DNA of 64,000 nt from Candidatus Scalindua rubra (GCA_001723765.1 MAYW01000002.1:1-64000), one strand, 5' to 3'. Positions 17,202-27,213 are shown, counted from the stretch's first letter. A program made the numbers and translations. The notes: generated by a model from the sequence alone, not told the origin.

Positions 17202-18638
17202 CTATATTTCTATTTTCCTTCTTTTATAGGTGGCTTTTCCTCCCAGTTCATCTTTATTCAGTTTCTTGTTTGCATGTAAACCATCGAGTAAGAATTCTAC
17301 TAAAGATGCAGCCATTGGAGGAGTAATTTCTCGATCCATAATCACATCTTCCATTTTGTTGTGTAAGCCCTGTACCATTTTCTTGATTTCTTTATTACTT
17401 TCCAAAAGTTTAACGTACTCCTCTGAAGGCATTTCGTCGGAGACGTAAATATTTTTATCGTTAAGCAATCTTATTTCTTCCTGATGTGCTTCAATCTTGA
17501 AGTATTGATTAAAGACGTTTTTGATGGCTTCTCTTGTGATCTTTCGAAGAATTTCATCTTCTTGTTCATCATCCATGGTTGAGTCAAGTTCAACTTTACC
17601 CCTTGCAGAAGCGAATATGTGCCTTAAATCACTTATTCTTGGTACCGTATCTTTTTCGCTTGTCTTGATAGCACGGCGCTCAGCATTACTTGTTAGTGTT
17701 TCATAGTTGCAAATTGACATCCTTGCACTTACACCTGATGACTGATTTATTTCTTGACTGGACCTTGCTATATGGGAAATCTCTTCTATTATTTCTTTCA
17801 TAAATTTTGGTATTGCAACTTTAATGCCACAATTTCTGTCAATCCATGCATTTTGTTCTATAATTCTTATGCCATCATCTCTGGTTAATGGATAATGAGT
17901 TGTTACTACGGAACCAATTCTGTCTTTGAGGGGGGTAACTATTCTTCCTCTATTAGTATAGTCTTCGGGATTAGCAGAAAAGACAAGTATTACGTCAAGA
18001 GGCAGTCTAATTGGGTATCCTCTTATTTGTATATCTCTTTCTTGTAATACATTAAAAAGACTTACCTGTATTTTTGGAGAGAGATCTGGTAATTCATTAA
18101 TTGCAAAAATACCCCTGTTAGTTCTTGGAATGAGACCGAAATGTATTGTTAATTCGCTTGAAAGATATTTGCCTTCTGCAACTTTTACTAGATCTATATC
18201 TCCAATTAAATCAGCTACAGTTACATCAGGAGTGGCAAGTTTTTCTCTATATCTATATTCTCGAGAGAGCCAGGTTATTTCGGTATATTCACCATGCTCA
18301 TTAACTTTATCTGTACATGCTTTGCAAACGGGATGAAAAGGATTGTCATTTATTTCGCAACCCTTGATAATTGGGATTTCCTCATCTAATAGATTTATCA
18401 GATTTCTTAGAATTCTTGTTTTTGCCTGTCCACGAAGACCGAGAAGCAGGGTATCATGTTTGGAAAGAATTGCATTTTCGATCTGTGGTATAACGGTATC
18501 ATCATATCCAATAATACCCGGAAATAATTCCTCACTTTCTTTTAGCCTGGTGATGAGATTTTTTCTCATTTCATCTTTGATAGATAATACTTCATATTTA
18601 GAGTCTTTTAATTCTCTGATTGTCTTTGGTTTTTGCAT
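17202..18638 (-). CDS. MoxR/ChlI-like AAA+ ATPase
   Basis: 478 residues. The AAA+ core spans about residues 35-330 with Walker A GLRGQAKT at 67-74, an insert with Cys105-x2-Cys108 (FHPVCKACTDK), Walker B-like GIFAINELPDL and sensor 1 FSANPEDYTNRG. This is the Mg-chelatase-I/MoxR clade, which forms hexameric rings and acts with VWA partners. The stop lies 9 bases from the VWA start and the gene starts 8 bases after the gyrA stop, so gyrA, ATPase and VWA are probably cotranscribed. That would couple an unknown chaperone or chelatase-like function to gyrase expression. Confidence 0.85.
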   Translation of the reverse strand: MQKPKTIRELKDSKYEVLSIKDEMRKNLITRLKESEELFPGIIGYDDTVIPQIENAILSKHDTLLLGLRGQAKTRILRNLINLLDEEIPIIKGCEINDNPFHPVCKACTDKVNEHGEYTEITWLSREYRYREKLATPDVTVADLIGDIDLVKVAEGKYLSSELTIHFGLIPRTNRGIFAINELPDLSPKIQVSLFNVLQERDIQIRGYPIRLPLDVILVFSANPEDYTNRGRIVTPLKDRIGSVVTTHYPLTRDDGIRIIEQNAWIDRNCGIKVAIPKFMKEIIEEISHIARSSQEINQSSGVSARMSICNYETLTSNAERRAIKTSEKDTVPRISDLRHIFASARGKVELDSTMDDEQEDEILRKITREAIKNVFNQYFKIEAHQEEIRLLNDKNIYVSDEMPSEEYVKLLESNKEIKKMVQGLHNKMEDVIMDREITPPMAASLVEFLLDGLHANKKLNKDELGGKATYKRRKIEI

Positions 18639-18646
18639 ATTATGTG

Positions 18647-21109
18647 TTATTCAACCTCCTCAGTTTGTTCTGATGTTTCTTCTTCTTTGACATCACTTAT
18701 AACTGGTGCAATAGATACTAATTTATCTCCTTCTTGCAAAGTAATAAGTCTTACTCCTTGAGTATTACGTCCAATAGATCTAATAGTATTTATGGCGGTG
18801 CGAATTACCATACCATTAGCAGTCATCATCATAAGTTCGTCTTCATCTCTCACATTTTTTAAACCAATGACTTTGCCATTTCTTTCTGTTGTTTTTATAT
18901 TAATAACACCTTGTCCTCCTCTTCGTTGTACATGGTATTCACTATATTCTGTCCTTTTCCCATATCCATTTTCACATACTGTTAGAAGTGTTGCATCCTT
19001 GTCAACTATAACGATGCCTCTTACATTATCATCTTCTTGTAACTCAACACCTTTTACTCCACGTGTAGCACGACCCATACATCTTACATCGTTTTCCGAA
19101 AACCTTATTGCTTTTCCTTTTTCAGTTCCAAGTACGATTTCCCGCTCCCCATGCGTTAGCTTCACTCCTATAAGTTTATCACCACTGTCAAGAAGGATAG
19201 CAATTATTCCACCTTTTTGAGGACGACCAAAGGCGCTAAGGACTGTCTTTTTTATTATTCCATTTTTAGTTGCCATAATTAACATTCTATCATCAAACCT
19301 GCGAATCGGGATCATCGATGAAATATTTTCACCCTTTTCTAAGTTTAAAAGATTAATTATTGCACGTCCTCTTGCTGTACGTCCTAATTGTGGAATATCG
19401 TATACCTTCTGCCAATATACCTTACCCATATCTGTAAAGAAAAGTATATAATCATGTGTTGAGGCGATGAAGAGGTGCTCAACAAAATCTCCTTCTTTCA
19501 TATCAGCGCCGGTAACACCTTTTCCCCCTCTATGTTGTTTCCTGTACGTGCTTAAGGGCAATCTTTTTGTATAGCCATCATGAGTAACTATAACTATTAC
19601 GTCTTCCTCGGAAATGAGGTCTTCCATCTCAAATTCGCCGATTTCACCTATAATTTCAGTGTTTCGTGGGTCCCCATATTTCTCTTTTATTTCATAAAGA
19701 TCTTCCCGGATAATGTCTAAAACAAGTTTTTCATCTGCCATGATAGCCTTATATTCTTTTATATTTTCACAGATTTTCTTATACTCTTCTTCGATCTTAT
19801 TTTGTTCAAGGTTAGTTAACCTCTGAAGTTTCATGTCAAGGATTGCATTTGCCTGTACCTCAGTTAAAGAAAATTTAGATACTAATGAGGCCCTTGCGTC
19901 TTCGACGTTTTTGGAAGATTTGATTAGCTTAATAATCTCATCAATATTTTTAAGAGCAATCCTCAAACCTTCCAGTATATGAGCCCTTTCTTCTGCACGA
20001 GCTAATAGAAAACGCGTTCTACGTTGTATCACTTCCTTTCTATGATCAATATAAGCAGTGATCAACTGTTTTAGATTCAACGTTTGAGGACGATTATTTA
20101 TTAAGGCTATCATAATTATGCTGTAAGAGTCTTGCAGTTTTGTGTGTTTATATAACAGATTAAGCACAACTTCCTCACGTTCACCTTTTTTCAAATCAAT
20201 CACAATCCGGCTTCCTTCTCTATCACTCTCATTCCGAACATCTGATATACCTTTTATCTGTTCATTTTTTACCAATTCTGCTATTCTTTCTATTATTTTG
20301 TCCCTATTAAGTTGATAAGGTATTTCGGTTATGACTATATTCTTTTTACCAGTCTTTGTCGTTTCGGTATGTGCCCTTGCACGGACGATTATAGTACCTC
20401 GACCAGTTTTGTAGCCCTCATTTATACCTTTTGTACCACATATTAATGCACCCGTTGGAAAATCAGGACCTTTTATAATCTCTATAAGTTCATCTATAGT
20501 GACATCTGGATTATCAATAACTCTTATTATGCCATCACATACCTCATTTACATTATGTGGAGGTATGCTTGTCGCCATACCTACGGCAATACCTGAGCTA
20601 CCGTTACATAAGATATTTGGAAATTTTGAAGGAAGTACAACAGGTTCCATACGGGTTTCATCATAATTTGGAACGAAATTGACTGTGTTTTGTTTAAGGT
20701 CTGCCATCATTTCCATAGATGCGTTGGTCATCCTTGCTTCTGTGTATCTCATTGCAGCAGGTGGATCTCCGTCAATTGATCCAAAATTACCTTGACCGTT
20801 TATGAGGGTATATCTGCAACTGAAATCTTGAGCTAAGCGAACAAGTGTGGGATATACTACCTGTTCACCATGTGGGTGATAATTTCCTGTTGTATCTCCA
20901 CAAATTTTAGCACACTTTCTAAATTTGGAAGCCGGACCAAGGCCTAGATCATTCATCGCAACAAGTATTCTCCTTTGAGATGGTTTCAAACCATCTCTCA
21001 CATCAGGTAATGCCCTACTCATTATTACGCTCATTGCAAACGTTAAATACGAGTCTTTCATTTCCTCTTCAATGATGACGTCTTTTATATTTCCCTTTTC
21101 TTCTATCAT
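18647..21109 (-). CDS. gyrA: DNA gyrase subunit A
   Basis: 820 residues. The breakage-reunion domain carries the catalytic Tyr122 in AAMRYTEAR, with the same numbering as E. coli GyrA. The C-terminal beta-pinwheel contains gyrase-box-like motifs QHRGGKG and QRRGGQG, favouring gyrase over topoisomerase IV. Together with GyrB it introduces negative supercoils. In the quinolone region the sequence is HPHGEQVVYP, giving Gln83 and Pro87 where E. coli has Ser83 and Asp87. The last ten or so residues are acidic. It is somewhat shorter than E. coli GyrA (875) but typical of many phyla. It lies upstream of the MoxR/VWA pair in the same direction. Confidence 0.97.
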   Translation of the reverse strand: MIEEKGNIKDVIIEEEMKDSYLTFAMSVIMSRALPDVRDGLKPSQRRILVAMNDLGLGPASKFRKCAKICGDTTGNYHPHGEQVVYPTLVRLAQDFSCRYTLINGQGNFGSIDGDPPAAMRYTEARMTNASMEMMADLKQNTVNFVPNYDETRMEPVVLPSKFPNILCNGSSGIAVGMATSIPPHNVNEVCDGIIRVIDNPDVTIDELIEIIKGPDFPTGALICGTKGINEGYKTGRGTIIVRARAHTETTKTGKKNIVITEIPYQLNRDKIIERIAELVKNEQIKGISDVRNESDREGSRIVIDLKKGEREEVVLNLLYKHTKLQDSYSIIMIALINNRPQTLNLKQLITAYIDHRKEVIQRRTRFLLARAEERAHILEGLRIALKNIDEIIKLIKSSKNVEDARASLVSKFSLTEVQANAILDMKLQRLTNLEQNKIEEEYKKICENIKEYKAIMADEKLVLDIIREDLYEIKEKYGDPRNTEIIGEIGEFEMEDLISEEDVIVIVTHDGYTKRLPLSTYRKQHRGGKGVTGADMKEGDFVEHLFIASTHDYILFFTDMGKVYWQKVYDIPQLGRTARGRAIINLLNLEKGENISSMIPIRRFDDRMLIMATKNGIIKKTVLSAFGRPQKGGIIAILLDSGDKLIGVKLTHGEREIVLGTEKGKAIRFSENDVRCMGRATRGVKGVELQEDDNVRGIVIVDKDATLLTVCENGYGKRTEYSEYHVQRRGGQGVINIKTTERNGKVIGLKNVRDEDELMMMTANGMVIRTAINTIRSIGRNTQGVRLITLQEGDKLVSIAPVISDVKEEETSEQTEEVE

Positions 21110-21211
21110 TTAAATTAGCTCCTGAATGACGTAGTCGGGCAGGTCGAGCTAGCGATCCGGCACCCGTCAGAACGATGTCGGGCTGGCGGGCAAAGTCTAG
21201 CAAGTTCTAAA

Positions 21212-21856
21212 TTAAAAGAAATTAAATCTTTCTTTTTCAACTTCCACAGTTGTGGATGAGCCATGCCCAGGATGTATAATTGTATTTTCATCAAGTGTGA
21301 AAATGTATTGTTTTATTGATTGTATAAGAAGGTGATAACTGCCGCCCGGCAAGTCAGTTCGGCCAATACCTCCTGCAAATAAGGTATCACCTGAAAATAA
21401 TACTGGAGCCTCACCATTGCATGTTGAATCAGTATATATTCCTATTCCTCCAGATGTATGACCAGGGAGATGCAAGATCCTGAAGGTATACTCATCAAAC
21501 ATAATTTTATCATTGTGATTTAAGATTCGGTTTGCTGGTGGCGATACATATCTTTTTCCACTTAGAAGCGAAAGGTTTTTGTATGGATCTGTTAGCATCT
21601 CTGCATCATCGTTATGAACACAGATTTGAATATCCGGGTACCTTTTCTTTAACTCTTTATTGCCACCTATATGGTCACCATGACCATGAGTATTAATTAG
21701 AATAATTGGATCCAGTTTCTTTTTGTTAATATAGTCAATAATTTTATCTGTTTCTTCCCCTGGATCTATAATGACAGCTTTTGAAGATATTCTTGTTGAA
21801 ATTATGTAACAACAAGCCTCCAAAGGGCCAAGTTCAAATTTTTGAATATTCAACAT
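21212..21856 (-). CDS. MBL-fold metallohydrolase (glyoxalase II-like)
   Basis: 214 residues, a compact metallo-beta-lactamase fold. The metal-binding motif HGHGDH is at residues 57-62, followed by HLPGHTSGG, SGDTLFAGGIGR and the C-terminal IHPGHG. It belongs to the hydroxyacylglutathione-hydrolase-like group but lacks the long C-terminal substrate domain of true GloB, so it is probably a general thioester or related hydrolase. Its start overlaps the end of the NDK-like gene by 23 bases, which implies coupled translation. Cytoplasmic; no signal peptide. Confidence 0.88.
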   Translation of the reverse strand: MLNIQKFELGPLEACCYIISTRISSKAVIIDPGEETDKIIDYINKKKLDPIILINTHGHGDHIGGNKELKKRYPDIQICVHNDDAEMLTDPYKNLSLLSGKRYVSPPANRILNHNDKIMFDEYTFRILHLPGHTSGGIGIYTDSTCNGEAPVLFSGDTLFAGGIGRTDLPGGSYHLLIQSIKQYIFTLDENTIIHPGHGSSTTVEVEKERFNFF

Positions 21857-23042
21857 TTGAATTTGTGTATCTTTCTATTATTTCCTTGATATCGCAAGTT
21901 TTCTCATCTTTCCACAAACCGATGATTTTCCTTTCCCTTTCCGCATTCTCAATAGAATCAGATGCATGCACTGCATTTCTTAGTATGTCCTCTCCATAAA
22001 ATCTACGAATACTGGAATGATCTGCTTTTTTGGGATCTGTGGCCCCTAAAAGTTCTCTAATAGTACTGATTGCATTTATGCCTTGATATAGTAAAGCAAA
22101 ACAGATAGTTTTCTTTCCTTCTTTTGCTTTTTCTGTATCAACGAAACCGGAAAGTTCATGACCAGTCATATATCTCACTATTTTGTTGAATTCTCCTGTA
22201 ACAGTAGGTTCCTTAAGTTGATCGACTAGTTTTTGCATAATGTCATCATTCAGCTCAAAAGGGACATCCTGTTTATTTAATGCTGTTTTTAACTTTTCAA
22301 TTAGATTCGGTTTAAATTTTTCATCGAATTTATCCGTGAACATATCTTTTACAGGTTTATAAATCTCTTCTGCCTGTTTAACACTCATATTGATAAGCTT
22401 TATTCCGACCATAAAGAAGCCTGTTCTTGAAATCATATCTACTATATTCCCCGGGCGTGGGTCTTGTTTTTCAAAAGGTTTGAATATTACGAGTGATGTT
22501 TCAGGTTTTTCGTTCTTATCAAAACTTATAACATTCTCTAATACACCACCATCGCTTAATGCATATTTTGCAAATAAATCAAGTTGATTTATATTTGTTG
22601 TTGGATCTGTAGAAGTAAGGACTGCAGGTTCAAAGTATTCGACTATTCCATCATCAAATTTAATACAATCACCATACGTTCCCCTAATTGTATCACCCTT
22701 TAGATGGTCTGATATTGGCCCGATTACTTTATTTTGGAGAACATTAATAGCATCATCACCTTCAAAAAGAAGAAACATGGTACGATTAGATATTCCAAGT
22801 TTATTACTTTTTCTAAGTTTGTCATTTACGTATTCTATCAGTGCTTTTTTCCATAAAGGTTTTATTTCCTGCTTCTCTATCGTTTTACAATACTCATCCA
22901 AAAACTCATCACCTGGGGTATACATTCTTGCTCCTACAAGATCCAGATCGGATAATGAAAGAATTCTGCTGATTATACCACCCGTTCTGCTCTTCAATAA
23001 GCTATACGGCGTTATTAATGCATAAGTTAATTCTTTTCCCAT
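21834..23042 (-). CDS. Tandem nucleoside-diphosphate-kinase-like protein
   Basis: 402 residues made of two NDK-like halves. The first (about 1-160) begins YALITPYSLLKSRTGGII and has no catalytic histidine motif. The second (about 185-380) begins TSLVIFKPFEKQDPRPGNIV, carries a long helical insertion, and ends with NAVHASDSIENAERE, whose His359 matches the phosphohistidine in N-x-x-H-x-SDS. Classical NDK is about 140 residues and transfers gamma phosphate between NTPs and NDPs. Here only the second half looks active, and the first may be structural or regulatory. It overlaps the MBL gene. NDP kinase activity is likely but unproven. Confidence 0.8.
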   Translation of the reverse strand: MGKELTYALITPYSLLKSRTGGIISRILSLSDLDLVGARMYTPGDEFLDEYCKTIEKQEIKPLWKKALIEYVNDKLRKSNKLGISNRTMFLLFEGDDAINVLQNKVIGPISDHLKGDTIRGTYGDCIKFDDGIVEYFEPAVLTSTDPTTNINQLDLFAKYALSDGGVLENVISFDKNEKPETSLVIFKPFEKQDPRPGNIVDMISRTGFFMVGIKLINMSVKQAEEIYKPVKDMFTDKFDEKFKPNLIEKLKTALNKQDVPFELNDDIMQKLVDQLKEPTVTGEFNKIVRYMTGHELSGFVDTEKAKEGKKTICFALLYQGINAISTIRELLGATDPKKADHSSIRRFYGEDILRNAVHASDSIENAERERKIIGLWKDEKTCDIKEIIERYTNSNVEYSKI

Positions 23043-23179
23043 AATAAATTAGTTTCCTTCCCGCCAAAAGACGTGTCGGGCAGGCGGTCACTAATCCTGA
23101 CCTGTCGTCAGGACAGGTTTATGACCGTTTTGCTCCGCAAAACAAATTTACAGAAAAATAATGCTTAGAATTGTAGGGT

Positions 23180-23313
23180 GCATTCCCAAATTGTTGCAAT
23201 ACACCTATATCGGCGGGGAATATGGAGTGCATCGACCGTGTCGATGCATGCAGTGACACCGTCACTGCACTCCAAAAAACCCAAAACAACCCGGTACAAC
23301 AATTTGGGAATGC
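23180..23313. repeat. 134-bp inverted-repeat element (MITE-like) with internal hairpins
   Basis: Perfect 17-bp terminal inverted repeats GCATTCCCAAATTGTTG (23180-23196) and CAACAATTTGGGAATGC (23297-23313). Inside, GGAGTGC (23224-23230) pairs with GCACTCC (23267-23273) and encloses two perfect hairpins: TGCATCGAC/GTCGATGCA (23228-23248) and GCAGTGAC/GTCACTGC (23250-23268). It has no coding capacity on its own. It lies between dnaE and the NDK-like gene, close to another G+C-rich repeat near 23059-23120. Confidence 0.7.
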
Positions 23314-23335
23314 TCCCATGTGTTTTTGTAACTAT

Positions 23336-26300
23336 TCATCCCATTTTTGGGATCAGACATCCTTCTCCGATAAGATTTCTTATTTCATTATGTACCTTTT
23401 CGTTTAAAGAAACAGAGTACTTTTCGGAAGTCTTTATCTTTGCAAATTTTTCACCGGGCAACTTGAATTCTATAAATACAGGACAAGTACCTTTATTTGA
23501 CAATAGGATTTCTTTTAAGCGAAAAAGGAGTTCATCGTTAATTTGTGAATATTCTAATCTAATTATAGCATTTTTAGGAGATGTGTTCTCTATTATTTTA
23601 TTTACTTCTTTTGGAATAATTATTTCTGAAACCCTGATTGAAGGTTCAGTGTCTCTAAAGCTGATACGCCCTTTAATAAAAACTATTTCTTCGGCATGAA
23701 GTAAATTGTTGAGTGTTGTCAACTCGCTCTTAAATAATACACACTTTACTATTCCTTCCATATCTTCAATTGTAAAATATGCAATTGGATCACCACCTTT
23801 TTTGGTGGTTGTATTTTTAATATTATCAATTATCCCTCCTATTAAGACCTCTTCACCTTCAGATGATTCAGGTAGGCTGCCGGTTGATGTATTTGAATAT
23901 TTTTCTATTAATTCCTTATACCTTTTTAATGGGTGAGAACTAACATAAAATCCCAATGAGTCTTTTTCTGCTTTTAGTAACTGTTTTTCAGACCAATTTT
24001 CCGTCTCAGGTAATTGTTGGTGAGAATTTGAATTTATGGTATTTTCTTTTGTATTGAATAGACTCTTCTGTCCCATACGACGGTCTTTATTTGATTTAGC
24101 GCCGAGTTGTAACAATATATCTATTCCTTCAAAGAATTGGGCTCTGTGTCCTGACAAGGAATCAAAACAGCCTGATTTGATGAGACTTTCCATTACTTGC
24201 CTATTTACCAGACGCAAGTCTACACGTTCACAGAAATTGAATATTGAGGAAAATTTATCCTTTTTTCTAGTTGATATGATAGATTCTATTGCCTTTTCAC
24301 CAACATTCTTTATTGCCCCAAGACCGAATCTTATCTTTTTATCCGATACTATTGTGAAATCAGAATAGCTTTCATTTATGCATGGTGGTAATAACTCAAT
24401 ACTCATTCGATGGCATTCATTCATATAATCCACTATCTTTGTATTATTTTGCTTTTCGCAGGTCATCTGAGCTGCCATATACTGTGTAGGGTAGTTTGTT
24501 TTCAAATATGCTGTTTGATAGCAAATCAATGCGTATGCAGCAGAGTGCGATTTATTAAATCCATAACCTGCGAAATATTCCATTAACTCAAAAATTCGCT
24601 CAGCAATGTCTCTCGGTATTCTATTTTGCACTGCTCCATTAATGAATTGATTTTTGAATCTTGCCATAACTTCAGGTTTCTTTTTCCCCATTGCCTTTCT
24701 CAGATTATCAGCCTCATTTAAGGTAAAACCTCCCAGCTTGTTTGCAATGCGCATTACTTGCTCTTGATATACAATCAAGCCGTATGTTTCCTTAAGTAAT
24801 GGTTCGAGCTTTGGATGAAGATAGGCAACTTCCTCTTTACCATGTCTGCAATTTATAAATGAATCTACCATTCCACTCTGCAATGGCCCTGGTCTATATA
24901 ATGCGACAAGAGGTAAAATATCTTCAAATATTTTAGGCTTAAGCTTTCTTAATAAATCTCTAAAGCCTCTGCTTGTCTCCACTTGAAAAACACCCTTCAC
25001 ATCGCCTCGAGACAACAATTTATATGTATTTCTATCATTTAAAGGAATGTTGTTTATATCAATATCCTTCCCAATTGTTTCTTTTATCAGTTTTGTTGTC
25101 TTGTCAATAACAGTAAGCTTCCTTACCCCAAGGAAATCTGCCTTTAATAGACCTATCTTCTCCACAAGGGTAACATCATCGAATTGTGTTATTACTATGT
25201 CGCGATTTTTAGCTAGAGGGATATAATTGGTTAAAGGTTTATCAGAAACGACTACACCCGCTGCATGTGTAGAGGCATGCCTGCATAATCCTTCAAGCTT
25301 TGAAGAAGTATTGAACAGTTCTTGAATTTGTTTCTCATTTTCATACATTGATTTCAATTTTGGCTCTTGCTCAAGCGCTTCTTGCAATGTAATACCTAGA
25401 GTAGATGGGATTAATTTCGCTACTTTATCAACAACAGACAATGGTATACTCATCACCCGGCCAACATCTCTAATAACGGCTTTAGCCTTCATAGTACCGA
25501 AGGTGATAATCTGAGCTACGTTATTGTTACCCCCATATCTTTTGCGTACGTATTTAATTACTTTGTCCCTTCCCTCAGCGCAGAAATCAATATCCAGATC
25601 AGGCATGGAAATTCTTTCAGAATTGAGGAATCTTTCAAATAACAAATCATATTTTATGGGGTCCATATTAGTGATTCCAAGCACATAGGCTACTAAACTG
25701 CCTGCACCTGAACCACGAGCAACAGCAGGTATATAATTTTTTCTTGCAAAATCAATAAAGTCCCAGACGATTAGGAAATAGTCAACAAAACCAGTTTCCT
25801 CTATTACCTTAAGTTCATGTTCAAGTCGATCATTTATTGTTTTATTAATCGTTTTATATATTTTTAATGCGCCATGTCTGCAAAGTTCTCTCAGAAATTG
25901 TGAATTTGTAATACCTGGTTTATAACAACTAGAATCCTTCTTTGGAGTAAACTTGGGCAAGTGCATTTCATCTAAATTTAATTCAATGCAACATCTATCT
26001 GAAATTTTTAATGTATTTGTTAGTGCTTTAGGTATATCTTTAAAGATTTCTTCCATCTGTTTTTGAGACTTAAAATAGAATTCATTGGTACAAAAACGCA
26101 TTCTTTTAGTGTCTTGCAGGGTCTTTCCTGTATTTATACATAAGAGTGCATCATGAGCGAAAGAATCATCAGGGTTCATATAGTGCACGTCATTTGTAAC
26201 AACTGTTTCTAAACCCAAATCTTTACTAATTCTTATAGCCTTATTTACTAACTCATCTTGCCCCACAATTTTATTATCTTGTAGTTCTATGAAAAAATTA

Positions 26301-26806
26301 CTTATGCCAAAGATGTCTTTGTACTGAGATGCAGATTTTAGGGCTTTATCATAATCACTGTTTTCTAGATTTTGATTTATCTCGGATTTCATACATCCAC
26401 TTAGGCAAATTATGCCTTTTGAGTATTCATTTAATAATTCTTTGTCCACTCTGGGTTTGTAGTAGAAGCCTTCTAAATAGGAAGATGTAGCCAGTTTTAA
26501 CAAATTTTTATAACCATCGTTGTTTTCCGCTAATAGTGTTAGATGGTATATGTGATCTTTACCTCCTTTTTTTGTTAATCTACTTTCCGGGGCGACATAC
26601 GTCTCAAAACCGATAATTGGTTTTATTCCATTTTCCCTTGCACATTCGTAAAACTTAATTGCCCCAAACATATTACCATGGTCAGTTAGTGCCAGGCTCT
26701 TCATATTCAAGGCCCTGGTTCTATTAATAAGGTCATTGATCCTACATGCACCGTCTAACAGGCTATATTCACTATGGATATGTAAATGTACAAAATCATT
26801 TTTCAT
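23336..26806 (-). CDS. dnaE: DNA polymerase III alpha subunit
   Basis: 1156 residues, the usual size for DnaE1. The N-terminal PHP domain shows HLHIHSEYSLLDGA. The polymerase core has the catalytic Asp pair in ISMPDLDIDF and the preceding GSGAGSLVAYVLG. The fingers region (GVFQVETSRGF, LYRPGPLQSGM) and the GYGFNKSHSAAYAL motif are intact. A C-terminal OB-fold (VLIGGIIDNI) and tail follow. It is the replicative polymerase catalytic subunit. No frameshift is seen across 3.4 kb despite many homopolymer runs, which is useful when judging base-calling quality elsewhere. Confidence 0.97.
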   Translation of the reverse strand: MKNDFVHLHIHSEYSLLDGACRINDLINRTRALNMKSLALTDHGNMFGAIKFYECARENGIKPIIGFETYVAPESRLTKKGGKDHIYHLTLLAENNDGYKNLLKLATSSYLEGFYYKPRVDKELLNEYSKGIICLSGCMKSEINQNLENSDYDKALKSASQYKDIFGISNFFIELQDNKIVGQDELVNKAIRISKDLGLETVVTNDVHYMNPDDSFAHDALLCINTGKTLQDTKRMRFCTNEFYFKSQKQMEEIFKDIPKALTNTLKISDRCCIELNLDEMHLPKFTPKKDSSCYKPGITNSQFLRELCRHGALKIYKTINKTINDRLEHELKVIEETGFVDYFLIVWDFIDFARKNYIPAVARGSGAGSLVAYVLGITNMDPIKYDLLFERFLNSERISMPDLDIDFCAEGRDKVIKYVRKRYGGNNNVAQIITFGTMKAKAVIRDVGRVMSIPLSVVDKVAKLIPSTLGITLQEALEQEPKLKSMYENEKQIQELFNTSSKLEGLCRHASTHAAGVVVSDKPLTNYIPLAKNRDIVITQFDDVTLVEKIGLLKADFLGVRKLTVIDKTTKLIKETIGKDIDINNIPLNDRNTYKLLSRGDVKGVFQVETSRGFRDLLRKLKPKIFEDILPLVALYRPGPLQSGMVDSFINCRHGKEEVAYLHPKLEPLLKETYGLIVYQEQVMRIANKLGGFTLNEADNLRKAMGKKKPEVMARFKNQFINGAVQNRIPRDIAERIFELMEYFAGYGFNKSHSAAYALICYQTAYLKTNYPTQYMAAQMTCEKQNNTKIVDYMNECHRMSIELLPPCINESYSDFTIVSDKKIRFGLGAIKNVGEKAIESIISTRKKDKFSSIFNFCERVDLRLVNRQVMESLIKSGCFDSLSGHRAQFFEGIDILLQLGAKSNKDRRMGQKSLFNTKENTINSNSHQQLPETENWSEKQLLKAEKDSLGFYVSSHPLKRYKELIEKYSNTSTGSLPESSEGEEVLIGGIIDNIKNTTTKKGGDPIAYFTIEDMEGIVKCVLFKSELTTLNNLLHAEEIVFIKGRISFRDTEPSIRVSEIIIPKEVNKIIENTSPKNAIIRLEYSQINDELLFRLKEILLSNKGTCPVFIEFKLPGEKFAKIKTSEKYSVSLNEKVHNEIRNLIGEGCLIPKMG

Positions 26807-26840
26807 AAATTAGTTCCTTTGTAATAACTCAGCTACTTTT

Positions 26841-27179
26841 TTGACAGGATAACAGGATAGATAAGATAATTTTTAAATCTTGTTCACCCTGTGCAATAGA
26901 GTCTATAGAATATTACTTTGTAAAATCTTTTTTTTTTTTGCAAGGTTTTTGGTTGTGGTTATGCTGCAATGCATTATTCCACAGGGTAAATCATTTATTC
27001 CAAATTCTTGATTTTACGCTTAATCTCAACTTTGCTTTCCTCAAAATTAATAATATTAAAACAAAAAACTTCTCAAAAAAGAAGTATCTCCAAAGTAATA
27101 CTATACAACCTCCTTCAGATTGTGATAGATGTTTTTGATTAACTGGATTTATATCATGCTCATCCTGTTATCCTGTCAA
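26841..27179. repeat. MITE-like element with 18-bp terminal inverted repeats, carrying a nested insert
   Basis: The ends TTGACAGGATAACAGGAT (26841-26858) and its exact reverse complement (27162-27179) delimit 339 bases. The 117-bp copy at 42625-42741 shares both ends and adjoining interior (AATTTTTAAATC, TTTTTGATTAACTGGATTTA). The difference is about 230 extra bases here, starting near TTGTTCACCCTGTG and containing a CCACAGGGT inverted match. This looks like one small element inside another. It fills most of the 400-base gap between dnaE and the sigma-54 regulator. Confidence 0.65.
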
Positions 27180-27213
27180 ATATTTCCCCTTGGTGAACGC
27201 TTACATTTATTTG

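Noticed and set aside
18647-21109. Topoisomerase IV subunit A (parC) instead of gyrA
   Set aside because: Gyrase-box-like motifs QHRGGKG and QRRGGQG in the C-terminal pinwheel favour gyrase.
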